From: Typhlomys cinereus
Taxonomy: Eukaryota > Chordata > Mammalia > Rodentia > Platacanthomyidae
Direction: 5' to 3'
DNA length: 64,000 bases
Assembly: GCA_023101885.1 (NCBI GenBank)
Contig: JALPQD010000124.1
Location: forward strand, 4,751,101-4,815,100
Shown here: piece by piece, positions 1 through 11,832 of the stretch
Numbering within the stretch: the first letter of the stretch is position 1
How the letters are laid out: every line of letters starts with the position of its first letter
The notes under the pieces: generated by a model
What the model was told of the DNA's origin: nothing
What the model saw: the letters and a program-made list of their open reading frames with translations, nothing else
The model's database searches: none
Position numbers and translations under genes: made by a program

Positions 1-770
1 AGGCTTGAGACCTTCTTGGGGATCTTTTGGCTTTGTGGAACATTCCTGTCAAGAACAAGGCAGCTGCGGGCGGCTACTTTGAAGGACACTTTTTTTATTG
101 AGTTAATAAACTTATATTTATATATATTACATTCTATAGATTCTGTTTCTTCAGAGAATCCTAATACTGTCATACTCAAGAAAATAGCACCTAACCAAAG
201 AACAAAAAATACGTATCTAATGTTTTCTTTTAAGTATTATGGCTAGAGCTCTTACTGTTAGGTCTTTGATTACATATGAGTGAGGTGTCTGGGTTAATTC
301 ACTGGCATACATATATCTAATTTTGCTCTACATTTGATGATTTCTTTTTCCACTGAAGGATCTTAGTTTACTTATTAAAAATCAGCTGTATTCATTTCTG
401 GACTCTTAATCCATCCCACTAACCGATGTCTCTATCCTCATATCAATACCACACTACCTAACTTGCTGAAGATTGGTAGTAAGTTTTGGAATTAAGATAT
501 CTGAGCCTTCCAAGTTTGTTGCTTTTTCAAAGATTCTTTAGTTCTTTATGGGACTGCTTTGTTTCTATGTGAACTTTTAAGATTAGTCTGCAAAATAAAC
601 TATTGGAACTTTGATTTGAATTTTTTGAGTATTTCCAACTTGAGATATCTTTCCATTGTTTAAATCTTTTAATTTCTTTCAACAAGTTTTGTAGTTTTCA
701 AGACAAATCTCTTAGGTAACTTATTACTAGATTACTTTATTTATACAATACTATAGAAGAAATTGGAATT

Positions 771-797
771 TTAAAATATTTTATTTATTATTTATTT

Positions 798-839
<42 letters not shown>

Positions 840-994
840 CTTTGCTCTGGGATTTTCCAGGCTCTATACACCAGTTTGGGAAGTGTAAGCTGCCACCCTT
901 TCCTTCTGGCATTTTTACATAGGACCTGGGATCTGACCTCAAGACCTTCTGCTTGCAAGACAGAGTCTCAACCCTTGAACCATCTCTCCAGTCC
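771..994 (-). mobile_element. B2-like SINE, older subfamily
   Basis: Read on the minus strand it starts as a tRNA-like head (CTGGAGAGATGG) and ends in (CA)n and AATAAATAA, here seen as (TG)n at 800-836 on the plus strand. Many point changes mark an older copy. Confidence 0.75.
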
Positions 995-1049
995 AGAAAT
1001 TGATTTTTTAAATTGCATATTTTTGTTTTCCTTCCTTCCCCTCTTTTCT

Positions 1050-1057
1050 TTCTTTAT

Positions 1058-1088
<31 letters not shown>

Positions 1089-1262
1089 GAGAGGAGAGAG
1101 AGAGAGAGAGCGCAAGCATGCATATGCATGCCATGGCCCATGAGTGGAGGTCAGAGAAGTCAGTTCCCTTCACCATGTGAGCTTCTGGGGATCAAATGTA
1201 GGCCTCCAGGTTTGCGAGCAGGCAGAGCAGGTATCTTATCCACTGAACTATCTCACTGACCC
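1050..1262 (-). mobile_element. B3-like SINE with (GA)n tail
   Basis: The minus strand carries a head with GTTCAGTGGATAAGATACC and a body with CATGGCATGCATATG before a CT-rich tail (GA-rich on plus, 1062-1110). This resembles rodent B3/B2 relatives and is diverged. Confidence 0.5.
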
Positions 1263-2189
1263 CTTATCTGCATTTTCAAATTGACCATCATTAACATGCA
1301 GAATACAAACAAACTGGGGCATGGTGGTGAAGATCTGTAATCCCAGTATTTGGAAAGGCAGGAGATCAAAACTTCAAGACCTTGTCTCTAATACAAATGA
1401 AACATGTATAATTTTATAAATATTGATGTACTATTTCATAATCCTCTGACATTATTACTAGTCATAATAGTTTTGGGAGTGTTTTTGAAACATAGATATA
1501 AGTTTATGTCATCTACAACTAGTTTTATTTAACTTACTTTTCCAAATGAGTGTTTTTCCTTTCTTTGTCTTGATTAATTGTCCTAGCTAGAATTTCTGGT
1601 ATGATTTTGAGGAAAATTAGTGGAAATAGACATCCACACAGGAAGTTGACTGAGAATTTTTGTAGATGTCCTTTTATTGGGTTGAGCTTGCTGAGTATTT
1701 TTAATCATGAAAGCTACTGAATTTTGAAAATATTTTTATTTACTTAGACATATCTGTTTTTTTCTATAAATATTGCTACTGATATTTGAAGGTTATTTTT
1801 CCATTGGTTATAACCTATCTTGCATCCTTGGTCTAAACCTCACTTTATGATATGTATAATTCTTTTTCATATACAATTGGATTTAGTTTGCTGATATTTT
1901 GTTTAGATTTACTTCCTTTTTATTAATAAATAATTTTTTCCATGATATCTTTGTCTGATTTTGAATCAAGTTGACACTGTATAAACAAGGGAAAGAGTTC
2001 AAAGTCATAACTTAATAAAGTCTCTATTTTTCACCTTAAGACTTATTTAAATATTTGAAAGAATTTTATCATTGAAGACTAGACTTTTCATTGTGAAATG
2101 TTTTCATTATTCTTTTAATATATTTACATTTTTTTAGGTCTAGTCTGTCAATTTCTGGCTCAGACAGTTTTACTAGTGTGTATCTCTAT

Positions 2190-2590
2190 TATTTAGCTTT
2201 TCTTTTTTGTCACATTAGTATTTGTGACAAAATATTTGACATCAATAACCTGAAGGAGCAAAGACTGTTTTGGGTCATTGTTTCAGAAGTTTCAGTCTAT
2301 TATGGGTGGGAAGGTAGAACAAATCAAGAAGCAGAAAGAAAATGCTTTCAATAACCAGCTTCCTCCTTTTAATTCTTTTATTCCATTTGGGTCCTCAGCC
2401 AATCAGATGGTGCAGCCAACAAAGTTTTCTTCCTTAGGTTAATTTTTTTTGAAGATGCCTCACAGACATACCTAAATGTGTGCTTTATTAATATCCAAAG
2501 CATTCTTTCAATTCAATCAAGATTCATTATCACAGCATCTTCCTGGGTATCTGCTAACCTAGGCTATCAAATTTGTTGACCTGAAATTGT
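2190..2590 (-). mobile_element. LTR fragment, ERVL/MaLR-type
   Basis: GTATTTGTGACAAAATATTTGACA at the left matches the antisense of the TTTTGTCACAG... end of rodent ERVL/MaLR LTRs, and the right end has a GTTGACC-like start region in antisense. Old and degenerate, no coding capacity. Confidence 0.45.
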
Positions 2591-3373
2591 CCTTATCATT
2601 CTCTCATAACCCATTTTAGGTCTCTGGTATTTGTAGTAACATGCTTCTTTAGTTTCTAATCTTAGAAATTTTGTGTCTTCTGTTTCACTTGTCTATCTAA
2701 TGGTATATCAAATTTTATAATCTAATTAAATTGATTTTTATCTTATTTTCTTTCTGTTCACTTACTGTTTTAGTCTTTTTAAGGTGTGGGCTTTTTGTTT
2801 TGATCTCTTTACATATGGGGTCTCACTCTGTAGCCCAGTACTTCTTTTGAGAGCCTCCCATGTGATGGAATCAGAAACATTAGCCACCTTAGCCATCTGC
2901 CTCCATCTATGCTTTTATCTCCTTTCTTTTGCTTTAGAATTAAGTTGGCTCTCTTTCTAGTCTTTGAGGTTAGGTTATGAGTTTGAGCTCTTTCCCTTGC
3001 TTACACATACAGGCATAAAAGTCATAATTCCTACTGAGCACTGTGTTTATCACAGCCCTTAAGGTGTCATGTTTTAACTTTCATTTATCTCACATTTTCC
3101 CTTTATTTCATCTAAAGTATGTTTGTTAACTTATTTATCATATTTGTTAATTCTCTATTATCTATCTCTAATATTTCACTGTCAACAGAAGACATGGTTT
3201 GTATTGTTCTAATCTCTTTAAATTTATTAAACATGCATTCTGCTGTTGTGTAGAACATCCTACAGATGTCTGTTTAGTTGACTTAAAGTGTTAAATCTTC
3301 TGCATCCTTATGTTCTGTCTTAATTATACTGGGAGGGCAATGCTGGGGGCTCTGCATGCTAAGCAGGTATTCT

Positions 3374-3651
3374 TTTTTTTTTAATTATTATTATTTATTC
3401 AATTGTGCGCACGTATGTGTGTGTGTGTGCAGGTATGTGTGTGTAGAACCATGGACGAATTTGGGAACCACCATGGACCGCCTTCTCCTTGTTTACTCTG
3501 CCCGGGATTCACAGGCTCCGCCTTACCATGACCGGAAACGCAGGTCGCCCCCGCTTCCGCCTGGCGTCTATACATGGGGTCTAGGATCCGAACTCAGGAC
3601 GTTCTGCCTGCAAGGCAGAGGCTTAACCCCTGAGCTACCTCTCCAGCCCCA
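3374..3651 (-). mobile_element. Young CpG-rich B2-like SINE nested in an ID-like element
   Basis: The copy has the full head, body and (CA)n tail of the young subfamily. A perfect 15-base duplication, CTAAGCAGGTATTCT, flanks it at 3359-3373 and 3652-3666. The interrupted host, with sequence near 3330-3373 and 3652-3690, looks like an antisense ID element. Confidence 0.88.
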
Positions 3652-3843
3652 CTAAGCAGGTATTCTAACATTAAGCCACATGCACCCCTTCCTGTTCAAG
3701 TTTATTCAAAGTGGTATGCTAGTTTTCATCTATTACTATGGAATTATCTACTTGTTTCTTCGATTCTTTCAATTTTTGTTCCATTCATTTTATAAGTTCT
3801 ATTAGGTGCACACACACAAATATATATATATATTTGTTTAAAC

Positions 3844-4104
3844 ATTTTTTATTTATTTTATGTGTGTGTGTGTCAGAGGGCACCGTGTGTCCCTGTGGAA
3901 GACCAAGGGTAACTTCGGAATCATCCTGGATTGCTTCTACCTCCTTTTTGCTTCACTCTGGAAATTCCAAGGCTCCACCCCCCAAGGTCAGAAGTGCAAG
4001 CCCATAGCCATTTCCACCTGGTGTTTTTACGTGGGCCCTGGGATCCAACTCAGAACTTTCTGCTGGTGAGCAGAATCTTAACCCCTGAGCCATCTCTCCA
4101 GCCC
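3844..4104 (-). mobile_element. B2-like SINE, older subfamily
   Basis: Antisense copy ending in CTCTCCAGCCC on plus, with body marker CCTGTGGAAGACCAAGGGT typical of the older subfamily here and a short (TG)n. No clear target duplication. Confidence 0.8.
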
Positions 4105-4308
4105 AAATTTGTATCCTCTTAAAGGTTAAACTCTTTATCTTCATTATAAACTAGACTTTTCCTCCACTAGTAAGAATGTATCTCAAAATCTATTTTGTCT
4201 GCTACTAACTTAACTATTAGTTACTTTTCAGTCTCTGTTTCATGACATTTATCTCCAGCTTTTCATCTGAATAATTTATGTGTTTTAATATAACAGGAAT
4301 CTTATATG

Positions 4309-4346
4309 TATTTTTAAAATATTTTATTTATTCATTTATTTATTTG

Positions 4347-4380
<34 letters not shown>

Positions 4381-4592
4381 CAGAGAGCACTGCATGTCCC
4401 TGTGGAGGACCAAGAGTGACTTCGGAATACTGGATTGTTTCACTTTAGGATTTCCCAGGCTCCGCCCACCAGGGCCAGAACAGCTGCTGCTGCTTTCACC
4501 TCGTATTTTTTCTGTGGGACCTGGGATCGGAATTCAGGATTTTCTGCTTACAAGACAGAATCTGAACCCATGAGCCATCTCTCCAATCCATT
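4309..4592 (-). mobile_element. B2-like SINE, older subfamily
   Basis: Antisense copy with (TG)n at 4350-4378 and the CCTGTGGAGGACCAAG body marker. AATCTTATAT at 4299-4308 and 4593-4602 may be its target duplication. Confidence 0.8.
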
Positions 4593-5449
4593 AATCTTAT
4601 ATTTACATTTCTTTTATTATGTTTTTCCCTGCCTTTTAACTGGAGAGAAATCCATTTTCACTTAAGGTAATTATGAAGGATGATATTTATATAACATTGT
4701 GCTATTTTTCTTATGCCAAATGTCTCTTTTGTTCAGTTTCTCCAAAACTACCTTCTTTTGTATCAAATGGATTTTTTTAGTATACTTCCTCTACTCTATC
4801 TTCTCTCTCTGTTTTTTCTTTCCTTTCCTATTTTGTGCTAAGAAATAGAAGAAAAAGGTTGAGGATTAAATCCAGAGTCTTGAAAATGATAGAGAAGTAG
4901 TTTAAAATTGAATAAGAATGCAGCCCTTCTCTTCTATCCTATCTCTTTGGTTATTTTGTTACCTTTTGGTAACTATCTTGAGGACTTCCATTAATGTCTG
5001 ATGTTATACAATCTAGTTCAGATTAATTAAAACAAACAACTTGTAATTTAACTTGCTAATGACATTTTCTATTCAACTGGAATGATGAAATATAAATTTT
5101 TCAGGTATTATTGAAAAATAGAGATAATATGTACTCAATTATGCCTACATGAACAAGGAATTATGTCTCTTATCAACAAATTGTATTCCAATAGAAATTA
5201 TGATAGTCTTAGATAAGTGTTATAATAAGGGTGTAACAGTTATGTTATTAACATCTAAATCCTACTTAAAACCAATTTGTAAGACTAGTAATCCTTTAAT
5301 ACAGTGTAATCTGGTCTGCATTAACAGGACAGTGAAAAGTCTAGGAAAACCCTCTTAATTAAAAAAATTAATTAATTTTAAAGAATAAGTACAATGATAA
5401 AAGAGCATTTGAGGTTAGAATCTAAGAAAGCTATGTAACCAGCGATAAG

Positions 5450-5655
5450 GAGCTCTCTGGATTCATCCTTTATTGCTCTATCTCCTTTTTGCTTTGCTCT
5501 GATGTTTCCTAGCTTCGCCTTCAAGGTCAGAAGTGTAGGCTACCACTATTTCTTCCAGGTTTTTTCTTCTTTTTTTACACAGGATCCAGAACTTGAACTC
5601 AGGTCCTTCTGCTTGGGAGGCAGAGGTTTTAATCCTCAAGCCATCTCTCCAGCCC
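5450..5655 (-). mobile_element. B2-like SINE, 3'-truncated fragment
   Basis: Head and body of the older subfamily are visible in antisense (ends CCATCTCTCCAGCCC); the (CA)n tail is missing. Confidence 0.7.
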
Positions 5656-5976
5656 TAATATTTAGGGCTGTTGATATGTCTCCAATGCATGAATCTTTTC
5701 TTCTGCAAAAGTTAAGCTGCTATAATCCAATCTAGTATAATTTTCATGTCAGATCATAGTTTTCTTCCCAAGAAGTTTGATTTGTGTCTTTTTATATTTT
5801 ATATTAAATAGAAATAAGTTTCTAAGCCTATAAAGATTAATTATACCAGTTTTAGTGTACTAATTATAATTTCTGTTTCAATAGTGACTGATGGGTTACT
5901 TCTCTCATTCTCTAAAATTACATTTTCCTAGACTTTTACATGATTTTTTTTGCTTACATTCCAAACATGGTTTCTT

Positions 5977-6253
5977 TTTATTATTTATTAAATTGTGCGT
6001 GTATGCGAGTGTGTGCGTGTGCGTATGTATGTGTGTGTGTGTATGTGTGTGTGTGTGTAGAACCACGGGCGAATTCAGGAACCATCATGGACGCCTCCAT
6101 CTCCTCCTTGTTTACTCTGCCTCAGGATTCACAGGCTCCGCCCTACCAGGACCAGAAACGCAGGCCGCCCACGCGGGGAGGAGTCTAGGATCCGAACTCA
6201 GGACCTTCTGCCTGCAAGGCAGAGGCTTACCCCCTGAGCCACCTCTCCAGTCC
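5977..6253 (-). mobile_element. Young CpG-rich B2-like SINE
   Basis: Flanked by a perfect 16-base duplication CCAAACATGGTTTCTT at 5961-5976 and 6254-6269. It has a short internal deletion relative to its siblings near 6172-6185. Confidence 0.88.
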
Positions 6254-6802
6254 CCAAACATGGTTTCTTACCCTGGTTTAATAACTTCAGGTGATTTGTT
6301 TTAAGGGTCAGCATGACTGTGAACTCCAGATCAGAATAAAAAAACTGAGTTTTCCCAATAACTAAATTTGATCTTCATATATAACTCTTATTTGGTTCTA
6401 CCTTCTGTCTTTACTGTATTATAATTTTTGGAAATTTTTTCTTGGAGAAGCTTTTCTTTGCTTACCTATCATGTTCTATTTATATTTAGATATACTTCTT
6501 AACCAGACTGTAAGAATTTAAGCTTTTCTATTTTAAGGTTGCCATCATTCTGCCATAGGTGTTTCTTTAGGCAAGGTGACTCAGCCCATCTTAGGATTTA
6601 GACATGGCTAGATTGAAGTCTGGCTGGACTACATAATGGATCCTGTCCCAATAATACACATACACACACACAAGATTAATCCTATGTCTTTAGATCTTTT
6701 TAACTCTTCAAATATTTTGTTTTATCTTTACTTTTCCCTTTATATAAATATATCAAATTTTCACAATAAGCTTTGAAATCTTTGCTTTAAAATTAAGGAA
6801 GA

Positions 6803-7052
6803 GGGGCTGGAGAGATGGCTTAGGACTTAAAGCCTTTGCATTGAAAGCAAAAGGACCTGAGTTCAGATCTTCAGATCCCACATTAAAAAATGTTTGGCAA
6901 ATATGGTGTCGGTCTGTAAGTCTGGCCCCAAGAAGGTAGAGCCTGCAAAATGCCAGGATAAAGCAATAAGAAGGTAAAAAAATCTAGAATGATTTCCGAC
7001 ATCACCCTTGGGCTACCACAGGCACAGAGACACACAGACAGACAAATGAAAG
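6803..7052 (+). mobile_element. B2-like SINE, older subfamily
   Basis: Head GGGGCTGGAGAGATGGCTTA with diverged body. TTAAAATTAAGGAAGA (6787-6802) and its one-mismatch copy at 7053-7068 look like the target duplication. Confidence 0.75.
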
Positions 7053-7491
7053 TTAAAATTGAGGAAGAAAATCATTGGTGTATTCAAAGGGAAACTTAAA
7101 ACTTAGCAAATTCTTTCATTAATGATACCTCTTACTCAAAAGATATTAGATTTCTTCATAGAGTTAAGATGCCTAAGACCAAATTGGCTCCTTTTCAATT
7201 TTCCAAGTTTATATTTTATATATTTGTTTTACCCCCCTTGTCTGCCTTCTTTCTGAAATGCTTTCAATTTCAAATCTGTCACTACTTAAGGTTTAATATT
7301 AAGTTTCTTTAGCAATTAAGGAAATATTTTTCTCTTAGCTACAAATGCAAAGTTGAGCATTTAGAACAATATATTATTTCAAATAAGTTTATCTTTTCAT
7401 ATACAGAAAGAATTAATTTCCAGGCAACTAGATGTACAAAGTCACTGTTATTACCAAATTTAGAGATAGTAAAGTTGTAGTATAAACTTAC

Positions 7492-7606
7492 GTATCTCTT
7501 CCACAACTTGTGGGTCACATTCTTTGTATTTTTCTACTTCTGCTTTAAGTTGTTCCCTTTGGTCTCGAAATGAAGAAAGTTCTTTTGCTAGCATGGTTCG
7601 CTCTTC
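7492..7606 (-). CDS. Mnd1: Mnd1 exon 6 (residues 118-155 plus one base)
   Basis: The 115-base exon begins EERTMLAKELSSFRDQREQL and ends DPQVVEEI plus the first base of the next codon, expected Arg156. Acceptor is CATGCAG, donor GTAAGT after ATAC. This is the C-terminal half of the MND1 coiled coil. The family protein continues about 50 more residues, the capping-helix/leucine-zipper domain; no matching exon was recognised between 1 and 7491, so those exons should lie left of the window. The reading frame is intact, so the gene looks functional. Confidence 0.95.
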
Positions 7607-8249
7607 CTGCATGTAAGATATTTTGTGTACAATTAGGTCAAACAAAATCCCATATATATAAGAATAAATTTCATAAACACTAATTCTTTGACATGGTGTA
7701 TTTATACAGCCAGCTGCTGGTATCGTCCATGGATCCTGTATCTGCAGATTCACATAAAATTGAAAATAATCTAGAAACAAAAACTTTACATCTGCAATGA
7801 ACATGTACAGACTCTTTTTTATCATTATTCTCTAACTATATAGTACAATAAATATTTATATAGCATTTACACTGCATTAGGAGTTATCTAGAGATTATTT
7901 ACAGTATATAGGAGGACATATGCAAGCTATATGCAAGTACAATGCCATTTTAAATAAAACATCCAAATTTTAGTATCTGCAGGTATTGGAACCAATCCTC
8001 TGTAAACACTGAATGACTTCACACACAGCATATGATCACAGTATTAAAAACAAGCTAAAGTCTCATCTTTCTCTGAAATCTCAAACATTTTTATATGGTG
8101 AATAATTAAAAAGAGTAAGTATGTAGAATAGAATGCTCCTAAGTAGACAAGAGGTTACTGATTATGATTGAATAAATATGAAGCTGATTATGTTATTATA
8201 TATTAGGGAAAAACTTACACTGCTGGTTAGGTAATTTTAATATATTTTT

Positions 8250-8532
8250 AAACTTTATTTTACTTATCTTAGTGTGTATGTGTGTGTGTGTGTGTGTATC
8301 AGAAGGTACTATATGTCCCTGTGGAAGACCAAGGGTGACTTTTGCAATCATCCTGGATTGCTTCTACTTCTTTTTTGCTTCACTCTGGGATTTCCCAAGC
8401 TCTGCCCACCAGGGCAGGAATTGCAGGTGACAGCCTTTTTCACCTGACATTTTTACCTGGGACCTGGTATCTGAACTCAGGACCTTCTGCTTGTGAGGCA
8501 GAGTCTTAACCCCTGAGCCATATCTCTACCCC
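8250..8532 (-). mobile_element. B2-like SINE, older subfamily
   Basis: Antisense copy with (TG)n at 8273-8298 and the CCTGTGGAAGACCAAGGGTG body marker. Confidence 0.8.
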
Positions 8533-10024
8533 GTATTTATACTTTTCTACTTTTGCCTTTTACTGTTCCTTTGAATTAAAAGTGAAGACTGCTCCCCTTG
8601 TTGGGACTCATACAGAAGAAAAAGTCCAGAGAGTATCGTGCTCTGAAGAAGCACAGCTTAAATGAATTCTCTGCAATGATCAAATTGTCCTAGATATGCA
8701 CAGTCCAATGCAGGGGTCATTAATCACAAATGGCTATCCGATTTTAACATAAACAGGCAAATACAGTTAGTAAATGTCAGAGTGACATAGCTCAGAAAGA
8801 TGTTAAGAACAATTAGAATGTAACATAACAGTCATTATTTGTTCGCTGTATCCCGATTAGACATGCTTTAACAGGAAAAACAAGAGGAGAAAGGCTAGTG
8901 AGGACGTGAGAAGACAATGGGTGAACATCTGTGTGAGTGCATTCTGCTCTGAAGCCATTGTGGACTGTTACTACCACTGACCTCTTTGTGCTCTCAGTGC
9001 CTCAAATATAAAATGAAGATAGTAACTGTAGTTTCCTCCCTATATTGTTGGCAGATAACTGTTAGCTATTTCTTCAGCAGCACCATAGTATCTCCATGAA
9101 CAATCCCTACACAGGGGTGGGAAATTGTAGAAAACTCCTGTTGGAGAGACTTCATCTTCCTGAGGAGCTTTTTTGAATGACTATACCTTTGTGTTTTCTA
9201 GTTGATGGCTGGTGGATTTCCCCATTAGCTATATCAGTTTCAGAAGATTAAGTAAAATTTAGTAGACTGGCTGATAGTTTCTAAACATGTTTATGCCATT
9301 ATTGATTAAAGGTGCTTCTAACAACTATTGTCAGTATTAAAGGAAAAAGAGGATTCAATAATGAAATGGAAGGAGACATCTTAACAGGTGATGCAAAGAA
9401 TTTACCTTACCATAAGTATTCTACAGAGATCTTTCTCTGTTTCCTATATGTGACTACACTACTAGTAATCTGAAAGAATCTGAAGTTAAGTTTGAAAGTT
9501 CAGAACAATTGCAGACCTGTGATAGATCTCATTCTACAATGTAAAAGGTTTTCAAGAGCTTTCTTTTACAAGTGACAAAAATAGATGCCTACATGGAATA
9601 CTTGATCTTCAACATTAAAATACAGAGGGAGATTTTATTGCTTTCAGACAGGGTCTCACGTATTTCAGGTCACAGACATAGATGAAGGTGACCTAAATTT
9701 CTGTTCTTCATGCCTCCACCTCCTGAGTGCCGGGGCTATAGGAACTCAACACCACAGCAGATTTATGCAATGCTAAGGACTGAACCCAGGGCTTCATGCA
9801 TGTTAGGTAAATGCCCCCTCTCTTTTTGAGATAAGGTTTCACTCTACAGATTAGACTGGCCTGGAACTTATTTTGTAGTACAAGCTTGTCTGAAACTTAA
9901 GGTAATCCTCCAGCCCCAGTCTCCTGAGTGAGCCACCGTATCTGGCTGGACAACATTTTAAAAGTTCATTCTCAAGACAATTATAAAATTAGAAAGTAAA
10001 GTGACTTTTAAGAACCTCTAATAA

Positions 10025-10236
10025 GGGCTGGAGAGGTGGCTCAGGGGTTAAGCCTTTGCCTTGCAGGCAGAAGGTCCTGAGTTCGGATCCTAGACCCCAC
10101 GTATAGACGCCAGGCGGAAGCAGGGGCGGCCTGCGTTTCCGGTCCTGGTAGGGCGGAGCCTGTGAATCCCGGGGCAGAGTAAACAAGGAGGAGGTGGAGG
10201 CGTCCATGGTGGTTCCCAAATTCGTCCATGGTTCTA

Positions 10237-10267
<31 letters not shown>

Positions 10268-10305
10268 GCCCCCACACATGCACAATTGAATAAATAACAA
10301 AAAAA
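10025..10305 (+). mobile_element. Young CpG-rich B2-like SINE
   Basis: Nearly canonical copy: Pol III box A-like TGGCTCAGGGGTT, box B-like GAGTTCGGATCC, CpG-rich body, (CA)n, then CAATTGAATAAATAA. Perfect 14-base duplication AGAACCTCTAATAA at 10011-10024 and 10306-10319. Confidence 0.9.
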
Positions 10306-10353
10306 AGAACCTCTAATAATATGTCAGAGCATGTTGCACATTTGAAAATAAAA

Positions 10354-10460
10354 CTGGACTGGAGATATAGCAAAGTGGCAGAACACTTGTCTAACATGCA
10401 TGAGGCCCTAGGTTCCAGCCCCAGTACTACATATATACACATAAAAAAAGAAAAAGAAAA
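10354..10460 (+). mobile_element. ID element
   Basis: GGAGATATAGCAAAGTGGCA, then AACATGCATGAGGCCCTAGG and an A-rich tail match the rodent ID element (BC1/tRNA-Ala derived). Confidence 0.7.
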
Positions 10461-10808
10461 TGATCATTATCCATTTAAATAATTAAAAAGTATAATAAGG
10501 CCATAATGATACTATGTTGATCATTTTTCCATTTATGTGACAAAGTTGTTTAAAACTCATTAAGAATATACATAAACAATTAACAGGGCTCCTCTTTTAA
10601 CCAGTTTAATTTACTCAATAACCTAATGAAATAGATTTGATTACTTCTCATTTTACAATGGAGAAAATTAAGAACTGAGAATATAGAAGATTTTTAAACT
10701 CAGGCAGTCTGGCTTAGCTTTGTGATTCTATTCTATGATAATACATAACACATACAAACACCCATACACACTCTCACATCATTAAAGAACATTCAGGCAT
10801 AAACTTAC

Positions 10809-10883
10809 TGTCTCCTGTCGGCCAACTTTAGCTTTCTCGATGCTCTTCTGCAGGCTTGCATGCTTTTGGTTTCCCTCAGACAC
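10809..10883 (-). CDS. Mnd1: Mnd1 exon 5 (residues 93-117)
   Basis: The 75-base exon encodes 25 residues, VSEGNQKHASLQKSIEKAKV followed by GRQET, phase 0 on both sides. Acceptor is CTCTAG, donor GTAAGT. It is coiled-coil sequence of MND1. The exon is followed without frame change by EERT at 7606. It sits at the far end of the 21 kb intron 4 and was found by matching the expected family sequence and splice sites; it is too short for simple ORF calling. Confidence 0.94.
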
Positions 10884-11024
10884 CTAGAGAGAATCAAAAT
10901 AAATGAAAAGGCTTGCTAAGACACACTGGTTGATATATACCTTAGGAAATAATATGAAGTAAGTTAAAGACTACACTGAAAACCAATTTCCCTAATTTGA
11001 ATTAAAATTATAAGCCATATTTTT

Positions 11025-11205
11025 ATATTTATTTATTTATTTATTTAATGTAATCGCACACACATGCCATGGTGCCTGTGGTTGTTGGAGGACACGTCTG
11101 TAGAATAGGTTCCTCCTCCTACCTTTATTTGGATACCACAGATCAAACTCGAGTTGCCAGCTTGCCTGGCAAGTGCCTTAACCTTTGAAACATTGTCATT
11201 CTCAC
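11025..11205 (-). mobile_element. B3/B4-like SINE, antisense and diverged
   Basis: A (TTTA)n run, an ACACACATGCCATGG segment and an end resembling an antisense tRNA-like head suggest an old B3/B4-type copy. Confidence 0.45.
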
Positions 11206-11557
11206 TTGCAATCTTTCAGAGTCTTCAGCAGGCTCTCTACTTCTATCCCAAAAAACTCCTATCTCAAATTACTCAGAAATTGAATTTGAAAATTCAAAAT
11301 ACCTATGTTTCTTAACAATCCTCTATTTCACGTTTGACTAAAGTCTTTCCAAAATACCCTAGGCTATTTCTTGTAGATTTGTAACACTTTGTTCTGTTTC
11401 ACTCACAGTTGATAATGAGCGTATCACTTATTACTCCCACGTAAGTACTTCTAAGAGGAACTGTACACTTCATATACTAAACTCTCAAAAAAGAAAAAAA
11501 TCTGATCCTTATCACCAATTTTAGATATATTTTATATGTCTTAAAAGTATCAGTTTA

Positions 11558-11832
11558 GGGCTGGAGAATGGCTCAGAGGTTAAGACTGCCTCACAAACAG
11601 AAGGTCCTAAGTTCAGATCTGAGATCCCATGTAAACTGCCTGGCAGAAATGGTAGCAGCCCTGGTAGACAGAGCCTGAAAAACTTCAGAGCTAAGTAAAG
11701 AGAAGATAGTGCAATCCAGGATGATTCCATGAAGACACTCTTGGGTGTCCACAGGCACGCACAGTGCCCTCTGATACACAAAGACACATAAAAATTGATG
11801 CACATGCAAAAATAGTAATAAAAAATTAAAGA
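11558..11832 (+). mobile_element. B2-like SINE, older subfamily
   Basis: Head GGGCTGGAGAATGGCTCAGA, body with ATCCAGGATGATTCC and CACAGGCACGCACAGTGCCC, short A-rich tail. Confidence 0.8.

Larger units (their letters stand above)
1..7491 (-). other. Mnd1 intron 6 (partial): repeats, no exon seen
   Basis: Besides the SINEs and LTR listed separately, it holds B1 fragments at about 1312-1400 (+), 2795-2910 (-) and 6573-6655 (+), and a (TG)n/(GA)n stretch. The first 120 bases include a GC-rich block ending in AATAAA whose origin I could not recognise. The rest (for example 1400-2180, 2600-3300, 4620-5440, 6260-6800, 7070-7440) is AT-rich unique-looking sequence with no recognised gene. Confidence 0.6.
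7607..10808 (-). other. Mnd1 intron 5
   Basis: Besides listed SINEs it contains a MIR fragment at about 8985-9060 (+), B1 fragments at 9640-9770 and 9820-9945 (-) with an ID-like piece between them, and a MIR fragment at about 10610-10735 (-, ATTTTACAATGGAGAAAATT region). Stretches 7830-8240, 8540-8980 and 9060-9630 hold nothing I recognise. Confidence 0.55.

Noticed and set aside
5891..6304. Open frames with long Cys-Val repeats followed by proline-rich sequence, here and at other (TG)n sites
   Set aside because: They are translations of (TG)n tails and bodies of B2-like SINEs, repeated in the same form at every copy, not genes.
10025..10095. tRNA-like heads considered as tRNA genes
   Set aside because: Box A and B are present but the sequence continues into a SINE body with (CA)n tail, and cloverleaf pairing is not preserved; these are tRNA-derived retroposons.
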